Below are positions 24,558 to 35,969 of a DNA stretch of 64,000 nt, piece by piece. The translations under genes and the position numbers were made by a program. Location: NCBI GenBank assembly GCA_021234155.1, contig JAJEKV010000027.1:6820623-6884622 (forward strand), read 5' to 3'. Source of the DNA: Isoetes taiwanensis. Taxonomy: Eukaryota > Streptophyta > Lycopodiopsida > Isoetales > Isoetaceae. Positions within the stretch are counted from its first letter, which is position 1; every line of letters begins with the position of its first letter. The notes below the pieces were generated by a model. That model searched no databases. It saw nothing but the letters and a program-made list of their open reading frames with translations, and was not told where the DNA came from.

Positions 24558-24599
24558 TAGCCGACTTTATACACTCCCTCGTAGTATAAATACTTGACC
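24558..24599 (+). repeat. Extra copy of the right terminal repeat
   Basis: acactccctcgtagtataaa followed by tacttg closely resembles the terminal repeat at 25291-25320, in the same orientation and about 720 bp inward; the gctag...cgac lead-in is shared too. Confidence 0.65.
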
Positions 24600-25290
24600 T
24601 ATGTCACATGTTCTTATACAAAATATTTGGTCTGTTTGCTGCATCGAATTATGGCATTTTCACTCCAAACGTTATCAATGTTTGTTGCAGGTTTTATAAA
24701 GGCAAACTAAAAGAGGCATGAGCTCATGTGCACTGGAACATTTTATGATTGAATTATGTGAGGGTTTTTTTTTTTAACTTGCATATGGATAAGACACTTC
24801 TTGAGCATGTCAATTACCACGTTATGAAGAGGTACCAGTCCAATATATTATTTTGCATTTGTCCTTTGAAGAATTGCTTCTACACTCCATGCTTTGAGCT
24901 ACCTCAAAACATGACTCATAAATGTTTAGGATATAATAATAATTAGTCCATGTTTGACTCATGCACATAGGTTGATATGTATTTGTGTTATGCTCTTTGT
25001 TGTAGCTCCAGCATAAATCAGAGAATGCATGTTGATCCCATATTTGCCAAGCCGGAGTTCAAGCGGGAAATGCTTGTTGCGAACATGGCATTCAGCTTTT
25101 CGCTCTAATAATTAATGTTTGATTTGTATTATGTAGAAAGAATTGATAGTATGTTGACACAGAGTTTGAGTAGGTCCTGACCACAAGCACAACTTTGACT
25201 TGGACTTTGACTTCAAGTTCTTAGTTGTAGCTTTCAGTCGACTTTGCACAAGTTTGACTTTGACTTCCTGTGAAGCTACTAGTCGACCTC

Positions 25291-25320
25291 GTACACTCCC
25301 TCATAGTACAAATACTTGTA
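25291..25320 (-). repeat. Right inverted repeat of the large insertion
   Basis: Reads gtacactccctcatagtaca then aatacttgta; inverted match to 10856-10885 (27 of 30). Four TTTGACTT words lie just inside (25190-25270), like subterminal motifs of DNA transposons. Confidence 0.75.
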
Positions 25321-25367
25321 TATATATATATATATATATATACATCTCTCTCTCTCTCTCTCTCTCT
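25319..25367. repeat. (TA)n then (CT)n microsatellite at the right junction
   Basis: About 12 TA units (25319-25342) and about 11 CT units (25345-25367) directly abut the resumed LINE sequence. Confidence 0.97.
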
Positions 25368-26115
25368 TTGCAGATGATATTGTACTCAATCTCCAAAACC
25401 CAATTAGGATTGCAATCACACATAGATGTCTTCAACGATTTCTGCAAGCATAAAGGTATATCCATTAACCATTCCAAATCGAAAATCATGGTGTTTGGTT
25501 CGCGCTCTCATGCTGATTTTTCAATTGGAGGGGTTGCTCTAGACACGGTCACTTAGTATAAATACTTAGGGATTTAAATTTTCTCTAACTATAAATGGTC
25601 AACTGCAGCATCAAAGAGAGCATTAGGAGGGCTAAGAGCTTTGTTTGGCATGCTCCAAGTATGTGAAAAAAATAACCTAGAAAGCTGGCATTTACGTAAG
25701 TTGCTTTTTGGTGTTCTAGTTAAACCTGTCATGCTTTATGGATGCCCATCTTGGGCTCCGGGGCTGGCTAAGTCAGGATGGGCCAAGTTAGAGAAAATAC
25801 AGAAGACATTTCTCCTTGAAGAATTGGGAGCAAAAGCCCAAACACCGTACATCATGCTTTTGGCTGAAGCAGGACTAGTCCCAATTAAAATTGATGCTTT
25901 ATGTCAGACATTGCATTACTTAGATAGAACTTTGCATCTTGATTCTAAACACCTTCCTGCCCAAGCGCTTAGGCACTCCCAAGAAAGAATGAATGGATGG
26001 TATTCTGCAGTGATCAAATGGGCAAATACCTGGGATATACTGCCTCATAGTTGGCCCCATAAATGGGATGAGCTTCAAGCATTTGTATCAGCAAAAGCAG
26101 TTGCTAAGCTTTGGA
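25364..26115 (+). pseudogene. LINE 1, middle part: RT from FADD into thumb
   Basis: Starts with FADDIVL; one extra base near 25385 shifts the frame to ISKTQLGLQSHIDVFNDFCK. Then SKIMVFGSR, a stop, YKYLGI, a stop, and a long open part with LVKPVMLYGCPSWAPG and KTFLLEELGAKAQTPYIMLLAEAG, typical of the region after the RT palm in plant LINEs. It continues directly the protein that breaks at 10783. Coding ends in a GGAA repeat near 26115 where a second insertion begins. Confidence 0.88.
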
Positions 26116-26842
26116 AGGAAGGAAGGAAGGAAGAAACTTTTAACGTCCACGGAGCCCAATCGGGCTATGGGACCACAAGTACAAGACGGGACCGAAGTCC
26201 CTTACCAGAACATGGGCCAAAGCCCTTACAAACTCAATAAAACATAATCACCCCGGCCCAGATTAAAAACCACCTGGGAAAAAAATGTTGCCAGGATGAC
26301 TACATATCCAAAAATCCATGCTATTGCAAGAAGCAACAAGCATACCTCCAACAAACAGCACTTCACCAAACGCCTCCGAACCGTAACCTCTTCACAGCTG
26401 GGTGCTGAGGACTGGCCCGAACCCACGCACGTGCTAAATCTCCATCTTCTCGCTAAAACCAGGGCAAATAGATGCTGGTGCAAAGATCCAGGTGCTGACC
26501 CACTGAAGGAGCTCGATCAAACCAGGAGACCATAAGAGCCACCACCAGGAACAGGTCAATTCCCTAAACCCACAGAGCAGCTACCTGCAGGAAGGCGGTG
26601 ACCCTGAGGGCACCGCTGAAGCAGAAAACAAGCGCCTCCAATAGGCCCGAACACCAATAACCCAGGCGTGCAGGGAAGGCGGCGCTCAGAGAAAACGGTC
26701 AGGGAAGTCGGTCAGGGAGGTGCCTCACAAACTGCCAAGCGCCACCCATCACTGCACCTCCCAGGCGCCACCCTTCACTGCAGCCGGACGCCCAACAGGC
26801 GCCCAGGCACTCAGGCAGGCGCCCATTGGGAGGACTGCGAGA
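26116..26842. mobile_element. GC-rich insertion of about 0.73 kb inside LINE 1
   Basis: LINE protein breaks after AKLWK and resumes as ENSVKATFYK. The intervening DNA is GC-rich, starts with (GGAA)n and has three small palindromes near its left end: agcccaatcgggct, gggaccgaagtccc and gggccaaagccc. Its right part repeats the word aggcgcc/aagcgcc many times. No target-site duplication, TIR or coding sequence could be settled, so the class is unknown. Confidence 0.6.
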
Positions 26843-27261
26843 ATAGTGTGAAGGCGACTTTCTACAAGAGCGAAATTAATAGCCTTGATAACTATTGTGA
26901 ACAGTCATATCTAGGAGCAGATCTAAGCTTGAATTTAAGAAAAACCATCTCCAGAACACGGCTCTCTTCCCATCCCCTTGCTATAGAAACTGGCAGATGG
27001 CAAGGATTAGCGCGAAATGATCGACTATGTCCTTGCTGCTTGGCAGAACCGCAAATTGAGGATGAGGCCCATGCTCTACTTTTTTGTCCGTCATATGAGC
27101 ATATTCGTGACGCTTTTGATATTAGCACTGTTAATCTTCGAGACTTGTTTGGCATGCATCCGACCAAGTTGGGGACATATCTAAAGGTTGTTTTCAAGGA
27201 AAGAATAGATGTTATGCAGTTATATGAACACCTCGAAAGTTTTGGATTGTTTGTATTTTGA
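26843..27261 (+). pseudogene. LINE 1, C-terminal zinc-binding region
   Basis: Open frame ending in TGA: KATFYKSEINSLDNYCEQ, RTRLSSHPLAIETGRW, then CPCCLAEPQIEDEAHALLFC, the CxxC...H...C arrangement at the end of many LINE ORF2 proteins, and LFGMHPTKLGTYLKVVF. It aligns with the C-terminus of LINE 2 (57872-58130). Confidence 0.85.
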
Positions 27262-27375
27262 ATACATCTTTATGGACCATGTTGTTACCTTAAAAACAAC
27301 GCATGTACTGTTGGCCATATGGACCTGAGGGTCCCCAAAAATGGCATGATTAATATTGATTGATTGATTGATTCA
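27262..27375 (+). other. LINE 1 3' UTR and (TTGA)n tail
   Basis: After the stop come about 95 bp with a hairpin (ggacc tgag ggtcc, 27321-27334) and a tail of TTGA units (27356-27374). LINEs with APE endonuclease often end in such short tandem tails. It marks the 3' end of LINE 1. Confidence 0.75.
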
Positions 27376-29814
27376 ATGCGATTGAATAAGGTTTTTGTTC
27401 TCTGACAAAGAGATTATTCCATTATTGAAGCGACAAAGGGATATTGAAGATGCAAACCAGAAATAATAGCGGATTTCTTCAACCATTAATTCTGTAAAAG
27501 AAAGCAAGATTGGAGTCAGCAGTTAGATACAATATGCAACACATTATCCAAAGAAGTCTTCCTTCCTTTGAAGCACAAATTAACAAGGATGGTGCTAGCT
27601 TATCGTGGAGACGAGTAGCTTGTCGTGGAGACGAGCAACAACAGTTATATTCCTAATCAACTGAATTGAGCCTTGCTTTGTCATGACTATCCATCTACCT
27701 TACAATATCTATATACAAACTTTAAAAGCTTATTTTAAATATATGAACCCATACAGCTTCCTAGCCTGAGTATGAAACCGCCAGAAGCATTCTCGTTTAA
27801 GCTTGTGGAGAGTCAAAACGCGAAGATCTGAGCAGCCAGTTGGATAGTGAGCTCTATCCATGAAGGCCAACTATACTAATATTTAATTCATTTGCAAAAT
27901 TGTTTAGTGACAAAGTTAATGAATATTATTGCCAAGAGTAGTAAACTGCTATATGGGTCTAGCATCGTCTTAGAAGAGTTATAAATTACTCAGGGGCAAT
28001 CTATGGAAAAGCTCCCAGAAGTATGGATGTGAAATTTGGATGCGGAGTCTCAAATGCTTTATATAGTATGGGCTTATGGGTAAAGTTTGTAAGAGAATCT
28101 TCTTTATGTGAATAAAGATTAGAATTCTATTTTTTTGATGTGTGTACCACGGTAGATTGGGAATTTTGATTGCAATGATAATTATAACACAATAGGCTTG
28201 AACAAGATTGCATGACGTATACTTTTGAAGAGCGGCAATTGTGATTACAATTAAACAATAGGCCTGACAAAAATTGCATCTATTTCATGGAGGCATACAC
28301 TGTGTTGTGGAGATACATCAAGTAGTACCACGGAGGTACGAAAGATAATAATGTACCACGGAGGTAAAAGAAACATCTGGTACTATGGTAGTACAAGGAT
28401 ATCCATAGCTATTTTTGGACTGTGAAGATATATGAAACTTCAAGTTCCAGGTTATTGATGATTGCAGATGATCTACCTTGATAAGGGATGGATTGAATTG
28501 GAGCATAACTTGGATGATTGCAGACGATCTATCTTGAGAAGGGATGGCTTGATATGAGCAAGCATGGCGAAGTGGTCCACGTTGAATGGGTTATGAAAAT
28601 ATGGTGAATATATGTAGAAGTCACCATGGACTACCTCAGTCGTTGAATCTGTCCATCCTATGGCCCAGATTGTATGTTTGAGCCTCTGGGTGCCTCTTGT
28701 TTCGATTTTGACTGAGGGGAGCCTATGATTTTGAAATATGGAATACAAGTTCGCCTAAGGTTTTGGAATATGAAGTACTGAGACTTCTCTCTATATGGGT
28801 TCGCTTAAGGTTTCAGATTTTGAGATATGGAGACTCGAACCTCTACCAAAATAATTCACTATCCTAACAAGAACGCTTTAACCAATGCTACCAACAAACT
28901 AACCTGCTTATAAATCTATGTTTTTTTTTTTTTCCAGTAATAACCTATTCAAATGTTTTAGGGGTATGGTCTATGGTCTCAGGGATAGTGATTTATGCAC
29001 ACATATCAAATCCCCCTGGAATAGACCCTCTATTATCGTGCTACATATGACAATAAAATAATGGGGCACAAGATAATATAAACACCATTGTCAAACCATT
29101 GTTATCAAAGAGGCAAAGATAATGCATGGGATTGGGTCATAATATTAGGTGGGCTCGAGATTGAAAAAAACGGAGACAAGATGAAAGGAAACAAATATTA
29201 TAGGTGAAAAGGGTCATGATAAAAGCTATGCCTATTTAAGGAAAAGGGGCCATTAAACTATAAAAAGAAAGGTCATCTACGATCGCAAATATGAATGATC
29301 TTTTTAAAAAAGGATGGACATATCTATGCTACCTATTTAAGAAAGGGTTGCTATATTTTCACTATTTATGCAAAAGGATTGAATATTTGGAAATAAGGAA
29401 CGGCGGCAAAAGATCTTGGAGGAAGGGACCAAGGCAACATCAACCAAAAGTTAGATGTTGGATCTTTAACGTTGCGACCCGTTCTACTACATGGAACCTT
29501 TTTAGCGGATTTGGCTGCATAAGAACCTGTATATCGAAACCTACTTGCGAAACTGATTCTTGGAGTTTCTGACTCCTTCAAGGAGTTTGTGATACTGAAC
29601 AATTGCCAGAATGGGCTTCATTCTCAAACCCTTTTCCAACATTCCTGAAGCCAGTTATCGTTTTCCATAGATTAGAGACTACATGGAATAGCTTGATCAA
29701 TCCTATAAGTCGGAAGCCATAACCATTGTGAAGTATTTTCCATAACCCAATGGATCCACTTAAGTAATTAATTTGCTTTCATATCAATCTGTTAGAATTC
29801 AATCAATATTGGTC
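27376..29814. other. No gene recognised; local repeats
   Basis: AT-rich DNA with one-step duplications: cgtggagacgagtagctt/ cgtggagacgag near 27604, a 57-bp spaced unit gatgattgcagaygatctay near 28457 and 28513, and ttcgcytaaggttt near 28751 and 28800. Open frames up to 93 codons (29291-29572) match nothing known. Confidence 0.5.
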
Positions 29815-29887
29815 TTAATCTTCACTTATTCTACTGTAGAAATTGTTGCGAGATGTTCTAAGCATCTTAAATTCCCCAATTTATATC
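29815..29887 (+). repeat. Second copy of the LTR-end remnant
   Basis: cttattctactgtagaaatt ... ccccaatttatatca parallels 9643-9712 with scattered substitutions. No PBS follows here; cagagatacctgaac comes instead. Confidence 0.6.
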
Positions 29888-29919
29888 AGAGATACCTGAA
29901 CAGATGGAGCAACAACTAG

Positions 29920-30083
29920 CAACAGCAGGCCACCATTTCCTGTATGGCTGAAACCCAAGAAATTGGCCAAATACACGACAGGTGGCCGACCATTCAAGCT
30001 GCAACATGACATAGATTACGAGAAGAAGAGGGCGGCCTATAGGAAGTATTTGAAGCAATGGATTGCCTATAATTCTTGGTAGT
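29920..30083 (+). pseudogene. Short open coding-like stretch, unknown
   Basis: One frame without ATG reads PPFPVWLKPKKLAKYTTGGR followed by PFKLQHDIDYEKKRAAYRKY and ends at a TAG. The composition is protein-like and basic. It may be a retrotransposon fragment next to the LTR remnant or an exon. No family recognised. Confidence 0.3.
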
Positions 30084-31289
30084 TGATAGAATAATATCAA
30101 GATTTATAAAAGTGGGGGCTTCAAAATATCAAAAAAGCCGCCTCTCTGACCCAACGAGCCAAGGAGGCCGAAGCGCCACGGGCCGAACTCGAAACACATA
30201 TGGGCTTTTTCGGAAGTTTCACACTTCCAATAATGCACTAAACTTCTCATACAATGAGCATCATTCGAGTGGTTAGTTTTTGAAGTTATGCAAGACTTCA
30301 TGATTTTAGAATAGCACTAGCGCCTAATAATGTTGCATACCTGCGAAGAAGCAGCAAAAGCTGAGCTCACCCACCTATTCAAAGAGGTGAACTTATGCAC
30401 TATACACACAAAAAGGGTGACTATGATACCTAAGGAAGTGAGTCTAGCCAAAAGGATAAAGTCTCAAAATGTTATTCGCTTAAATTGTACATAAAAATTA
30501 TGTCTAAAGTTTTGTTTCAAGTAATATAATGACGTAATGGAGTGTACTAATGTTAACTTTCAAGGATAACATTTAAAAAAGGGTAAAAAGAGGCATAATG
30601 CAGCTTATTCGGTGCCAAATGCTCGAAATTGAAGGGCCTTACGTATATAGTGAGTGTGACAACCATACAGATAGATGGTCGTTACATGGATGCAAAAAAG
30701 TAGTTGCTCAAAGCAAGGTTCAAACTTGCAACTTTCTAATTGTAAGTCGTATATTTTTGAAACTAGGCTACCAAGTTTTCTTATAGTAATATTCTCTTGC
30801 ATTTTTCTTCCTTATATGCGTAGTAGCTTCCATGAGGCTTTGGAACATTCCAGAAGCTAGTGCATGTGCAACACTTGGCGCGATCTCATCTGCTAGAGTG
30901 GTGCGCGATCTCAACCATTGGTCTAGTATATGTAGAGGAGCCTCATTCTTGTTGAATCATTCTAGTTCAACACCAGTCCTGAGCCTTCTAGCTCAAGCCC
31001 TTGTGTTCTTCTTTGATCTATCGAGTATTTTAGTGTCCTAACATATTCTTTGCGTATTTCTCGCATAATTTCCCCATATTTTCCCTTGTTTTTTCATATG
31101 TTCATGACAGTTTGAACTAGAATCCCTTCATGTATGCTTTGAGCCTAAGTATTTCTTTGCTAATATTTGGTATTTTTATCTCTATGGAGGAGGTTTCCAC
31201 CTTATTACATCAAGTCCAGAAGTTTATTTGAGTATGGAAGCACTTGCAGTCAGATAATAAAGAGCTCAGAGATTGAGTAGCTTCTCATG

Positions 31290-31660
31290 AGTCAGCCTCT
31301 AGCTCTGGATTAAGGCCATCAGAGTCTAAGATCAGCTTGCCCAAAAAGTTTGGCGGCACTTTTCTCAAAGCTTCGAGGTTAGATGTAGACTCAACATCCA
31401 GGTTAGAATGGCTACTTGTGATTCAACTCCATACTCGTAGATATCCCATAGCTCAAGAACAAGTTGGATTGGTTAGTTTTCTCCTCATGGGGCCAACTTT
31501 AGGTTGGTTTGCTGAACAGAGAAGCTCTAGAGTTGCAAGACTTTGCTGCTTTCACTACTGAGCTCGAGTCATGTTTTGGGCATACAGATCGTTGGCGGAT
31601 AACAGTTAAGAAACTCAATAACCTCAAGCAATGCTCTAGCCCATCTTAGTTTATGCATCT
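31290..31660 (+). pseudogene. Ty3/Gypsy gag fragment
   Basis: First frame: SLPKKFGGT ... LVIQLHTRRYPIAQEQVGLV then SFLLMGPTLGWFA. After a one-base shift: LNREALELQDFAAFTTELES, CFGHTDRWRITVKKLNNLKQ, then a stop. This is the capsid-region signature of Gypsy gag (KFxG, QVGLVxxLLxGPAxxWFA, FGxxD). No protease, RT or integrase of this element is present. A purine run followed by tgtgaaaact at 31876-31895 could be a PPT and LTR start, but this is unconfirmed. Confidence 0.75.
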
Positions 31661-32224
31661 AATGCTACCAAATTGCAAGCACGAATTCATTAATTAGAGA
31701 AATTTGGAATTCTCGTTTAGCATGAAATAGGTTAGCGGGTAGCCATATAGTGCAAAAACTACTACCAATTGAGTAAAAGTTGGCGTTTTTTTGCACAAAT
31801 TCTGCAAATGCTTCAGTCTTATTCGGAAATATAGTTTTTACTGCTAATGCAAAGGTTCACCGCGAGTATAACGTAGTAGGAGGGAGTGTGAAAACTTCTA
31901 CATGAAGCCTTGAACGCCGATGTTTAGCGACTGAAAGGAGACGAAAGAATGTGCCTTTTATTAAAACCATATGAGAGCATTGTGTTAAAAGAAGGTACCG
32001 AGGAGCAAGGATATCACACAAAATTCAGTATTTAAAGCCATGTAATTTTCTGAGAGGATCGCGATGGTCGATTATTTTTAGCATTAAACATATGGTAAAA
32101 GATATGGGTAAAGACAAAACCAAAGTTTTGAAACAAAAGTTTTCATTGAAGGAAGTAATATACAACATAATTCTTGATTGAAGGAGATAATTATTCTGAT
32201 TGTGTTTTGATACTTGATCGAATA

Positions 32225-33521
32225 TCACACCCATTTCATTGGCCATGCGATTGACATGCTCTCTACCCAATTCCATAGCTTGTTTGTGCCCATCTCTGAA
32301 TAACACATGACCTCACGGAATCCCCGAACACCCATGGCGTTTATGCGATCTTGGCTGCGGATGTGAATCAGGCTCCCATTCTTCAGCATCCTTTGCTCTT
32401 TGCTCCGCCTATAAGTTCGTTTTTTGCGGTAGCTCCGCGGTGGTAGCGATCGATGTGGATGATAGAGCTCGCTTCTTCTTTGTACCACGATGCTCTGTGA
32501 CCCAAGAACCTCATCTTGGTCAATGTCCATGTCTTTGTTGGTCTGCTTCCATGTGCTTTGGGTCTTTTCCATGTGTTCTCTCATGCGTATTCAAACTTAT
32601 GTTAGCTTTGTCAAGAAAGGCATGTACCCATCAAGCTTCTCATTAAGTGCATTCAATTTTTGGAAAGTGGGCTCCAGGGCTTCTATACCTTTTTCCGTCT
32701 CTTCAAGCAAGCACTTTGTTTCTTGCATTCTCTCTTCGTAGGACTTAGCATCGAGGTTTTCCAAAATGGAATCCAACTTTGATAGATCTGTGTTTTGGGT
32801 GATACTGATGTCGGGTTGAGCTGGATCAGGGTCAACATTCTCTGCTTTCGGCTCTTCCTCAAACCCATCGGCACTTGGATTGGCCATCTTATCAAGCGTT
32901 TCAAAGAACGCCCTCGAAAACACACTTTACGAACTTTTCGAAAGCCACGCTCTTTTTGCCTTGCATAAGAGCAACACGAGAAGCCGTCCCAGCCGAAAAG
33001 AAATCCAGAACACAACCATCAGTCGGCACCAGCTGTTCAACAATATGGTAGGCATAGGAGGTTTTCAGCTGGCATTTCAATACAAGATCTCCTTCCATTG
33101 CCGCCCATTTGAATCTTGGTTTGCCTGTAAAAAGAGTCTGATATTTCTTTTTTATCTTCTCGTCGGCATCCTCATTACCTGTTAGCGGCATTGGAGGCAA
33201 TGGTGTTGACTTAGGAGCCTTCTTGGTGTGGATATAGGTGAAGCTCCAACTCTGGTTTGCCGCAGGTGCTACGAACATCACTCTGTTAATGCACATATGA
33301 CTAATAAAATCTTGATGTTCTTTCACCCTTCTTTTGCTCTCCCATCCCATTTCTTCATAGGAACCTAAAGATAGGTAGCCACCGCTACTGAATTTGCTTC
33401 CCGATTGAACAAGCAATTGGGCAAATTCATTTGAAGCATGATAATGACCAAGTGATAAACTTTGGCATCCGTCATGGTAGCTATCCTTGTAAATAGATCT
33501 GTGTATTTCTTGCAATCCCAT
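32225..33521 (-). pseudogene. DNA-methyltransferase-like C-terminal part, copy 1
   Basis: Read on the minus strand. GYLSLGSYEEMGWE and HMCINRVMFVAPAANQSW lead to FTGKPRFKWAAMEGDLVLKC and the motif CVLDFFSAGTASRVALMQGK followed by KSVAFEK (codons near 32935-33025). This resembles the SAM-binding DPF-G-GT motif of DNA N4/N6 methylases of the type whose catalytic motif comes first. A one-base shift near 32915 leads into AFFETLDKMANPSADGFEEE and an acidic, coiled-coil-like tail. No intact DPPY motif was found. Upstream pieces of the same gene lie at 33928-36640. Function is inferred from motif resemblance only. Confidence 0.5.
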
Positions 33522-33733
33522 ACCTTGTTTATCCCTCGGATGTCAATAAATATCGATTAATGCAGCATTCTCGACACTTGGGAGGAAGTAGGGATGCCAT
33601 CCTTTGTCACTTTCACTGCTATGACAATATTTTTCTTTTCCTTTCTTTTTCTAGCCTCTTCTGGCTTTAGAATATTCCTGATTGGCTCCAAAAGGCTACA
33701 GGTAGGTTACCTAGTGTATGATCCTTGTTATAG

Positions 33734-34242
33734 TTAGCCTTCCGTTACTCTGTATCGGTTATCGATATATCCGGTATTCTCGTTCATTGAAATCGGGAAA
33801 AGCACGAAGCAATTCCTCCCATTCTCGAAATCCTTTTGCAGCAAATTTGAGGCATAAGACAAAATTTCGCCCTCATAAAAGTGAGGGTTCGATGTCAATT
33901 GCCCGTTTATGCGCAATCAAATCTCCGCTATAACTTTGGCACCTTTAAATAGGTCTTGCCTTCTATAATCTCATCGAGCAGCTGTGACAACTCTGCATTC
34001 GACATACCTCGTAGCAACCGGAGCCAGGTCTTGTTAAAGAAGTCTTTGGATGGCTTGTCTGGAAACTCACCATGATCGTCACTGAGTTTACGACTCACCC
34101 ACAGACCGGCAACTTCCATTAACTTCTTGAAAACCTTCTCATCCATAAAAATGAATTGCTTTTCATCCTTAAGCTCCTGCACTTTCAAGGTGGTCGTTGC
34201 AATTTCATGGAAATCCTGCAGAAGCAATTTCAAGGTCATCAA
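33734..34242 (-). pseudogene. Middle region of the ParB/methylase-like gene, copy 1
   Basis: The conserved block EIATTTLKVQELKDEKQFIF, FDK-like KDFFNKTWLRLLRGMSNAEL and LLDEIIEGKTYLK is intact here. It is matched by a second decayed copy at 38940-39245, which shows EVATTTLKVKDLKDEKQWIF and KEFFDKMFLWSLRGMSDIEM. Recurrence with conserved amino acids shows the frame was once coding. Domain identity unknown. Confidence 0.65.
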
Positions 34243-34650
34243 GATCGCGGCCTTGAACTTGGCGAAGTAGAAAACTAATAAATACCTTCCAAGCTGAAGT
34301 TTTAGCTGTCCCTATAGGTCCTTGTGGAGGGCAACCATAAGCCTTGTCTTGATGACCAAGTTGTTGCGATTTTTCAATCGGTGGCTCTCTCGTACCGCGG
34401 TGTTTGCAATTACCGTTGCATTGAATACTCAACTCTATATATTCCTTGTGCATGTAAGATTTCCGTTCAGCACCCTCGATCTTCTTCTAGCATATACTTT
34501 GGCAAATTCTCGTTCTTTGCTTTCGAACTTCATGGCCCGAATAGAACAAAGGAGTTGTGCAGCACAAATACTGTGGTTGCCAGAAATAATATAAAATTTC
34601 TTGCCCTTCAAATCTTCTGGATTGCTCCATGTCACCCTCCTCCTGAAAGA
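34205..34650 (-). pseudogene. ParB-like segment, copy 1
   Basis: On the minus strand, after a plausible splice acceptor (ctatctttcag, ending near 34641), the frame reads MTWSNPEDLKGKKFYIISGN then HSICAAQ. GNHSxxAAQ resembles the G-[HN]-[RH]-xxAA motif of ParB/Srx-type domains. Following frames give REFAKVYARRRSRVL and, shifted, QLKLQLGRYLLVFYFAKFKA, which has a partner in copy 2 (ELKFNLVVGKKLAF). Several shifts and a stop show decay. Confidence 0.5.
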
Positions 34651-35153
34651 TAGACAACCGTCAGGTCAAATCTACATAACGAGTGTCCAAAAATATAAAG
34701 AATTAGTTACACGGTAATAGGGTCAAAGCGAACGGCGTCGGCGGGGGGTGAGGACCTCTGCCGGTATGTCTTGAAGCTTTTAACCGGAGTTTGAACATGG
34801 TCATTTGACCGCGTTCAATGTGTCAAGTTTCTTTGTGCGGGTTCACAATCAAAATAGAAATCTTTGTAAACCAATTAACCCCTAAGGGGTAGAACCTTTT
34901 GAACTGTTCAAGCTTCGTGGTTTGCTCTGCCATCTTATGTTCCTCTTGGGATTGAACTTCAACTCATTTGGAATGGCGGTGCTTGGGGCCATGTCAATGC
35001 TAGTTTAGAGGAGGCATTAAGTAACCCAGGGGGTTTGAGAACTGGCAGTCGGGCTATCCTCCACGAGGTGTGTCGATTCTTAAGGCTAATTTTGAAAGGA
35101 GGGAATTTTTTGGAATAAATCCACCCGGATGGATGTATTGCTATCTGGGGCCT

Positions 35154-35898
35154 TCATAGCAATAGGAAGAGTAGGGTTAACAATACCGGAGGGGGTTTAT
35201 CGTGGATTGTGGTTCTTGAGCAATTTCTTTTGGTGCTGAGGTCTCTCCCAAAGTAGCAATAGGCTTCACACTCTTTTTCTTGGCCACGGCTCTTAGCCAA
35301 TTGGTGTCCATCACGGAGGGCATCTTCATAGGATGGCAACAACCAGCCATACCCCTTAGCTGACGTCGGGACGTTTTTCCACAATAATGGCTTGTTCATT
35401 TTGGTTGGGTTGTCATCAAAGACGGGTCATAATTGCGCCATTTCAAAATGTACTCCGAAACCGCAATGCTTGTGGGTCCTCAATGCTGCACATGATGGCA
35501 TCTTGCACATTGTTCTTCGTGCCTTCCCACATTGCCACCACTATGCCAACTTGTTCAACGTCCTCAGCTTTTTTCCAACCGCGAGAAAAATTGCATGTGG
35601 TCCTTTCTGCGATCACCCTTAATGTGCGGTATAGCCCATGTGCAATCTCGATACACCATTTCCTTTCATTGGAAGGGTTATAATCTGGACCGGCTCGACA
35701 TCCGGTCCTCGGAAGAGAGCAAGTCTTTGTAAACAAAAGCTCAGTAGTGAGTGCCCGGTAGGTCGCATAATGTGGTGCAATAAAAGGTTTAAACTCAGAG
35801 AAACACGACCGCGATCCTCGCCAAGCGGCTAAAATAGAACTCCACACAATCGCGGCCGACTTTTGTGTAGCACTTAAGCACGGGGCAGAAAACATCAT
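35154..35898 (-). pseudogene. Further segment of copy 1 (NVQDAIMCSIEDP block)
   Basis: Minus-strand frames of 151 and 81 codons: CIEIAHGLYRTLRVIAERTT, EDVEQVGIVVAMWEGTKNNV, QDAIMCSIEDPQALRFRSTF, then after a shift WKNVPTSAKGYGWLLPSYED. Protein-like composition, same strand as its neighbours. Assignment to the same gene rests on order and strand and is uncertain. Confidence 0.4.
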
Positions 35899-35969
35899 TT
35901 GTCGCGAAACTAATGACCTACTACACTAGTACTGATGAACATCGCAATAAAGAAAATCTATGCTCAGCC

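Larger units (their letters stand above)
10784..25363. mobile_element. 14.58-kb insertion in LINE 1, Pack-MULE-like
   Basis: The LINE reading stops at ...LLLFA (10783) and resumes as FADDIVL (25364). The 9-mer ctctttgca lies on both sides (10775-10783 and 25364-25372) and looks like a target-site duplication, though the right copy abuts a CT repeat so its left edge is not certain. Just inside, 30-bp inverted repeats match 27 of 30 (10856-10885 against 25291-25320). A 9-bp duplication fits Mutator-like elements. The insert has no transposase I can recognise but carries pieces of at least two host-type genes with splice sites, as gene-capturing MULEs do. The size is unusually large for a Pack-MULE, so later nested insertions are likely. 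Alternative: a composite region bounded by TIR elements. Confidence 0.65.

Noticed and set aside
24558-25320. Two acactccctc repeats as the ends of a Stowaway-type MITE
   Set aside because: They are in direct, not inverted, orientation; the inverted partner is at 10856.
31861-31895. gtaggagggagtgtgaaaac as PPT plus LTR start
   Set aside because: Plausible for a Gypsy or Copia end, but no matching LTR partner was found in the window.
32880-33185. Plus-strand open frames across 32.4-35.9 kb
   Set aside because: They lie opposite the methylase-like frames and show no conserved motifs; the minus strand carries the coding signal.
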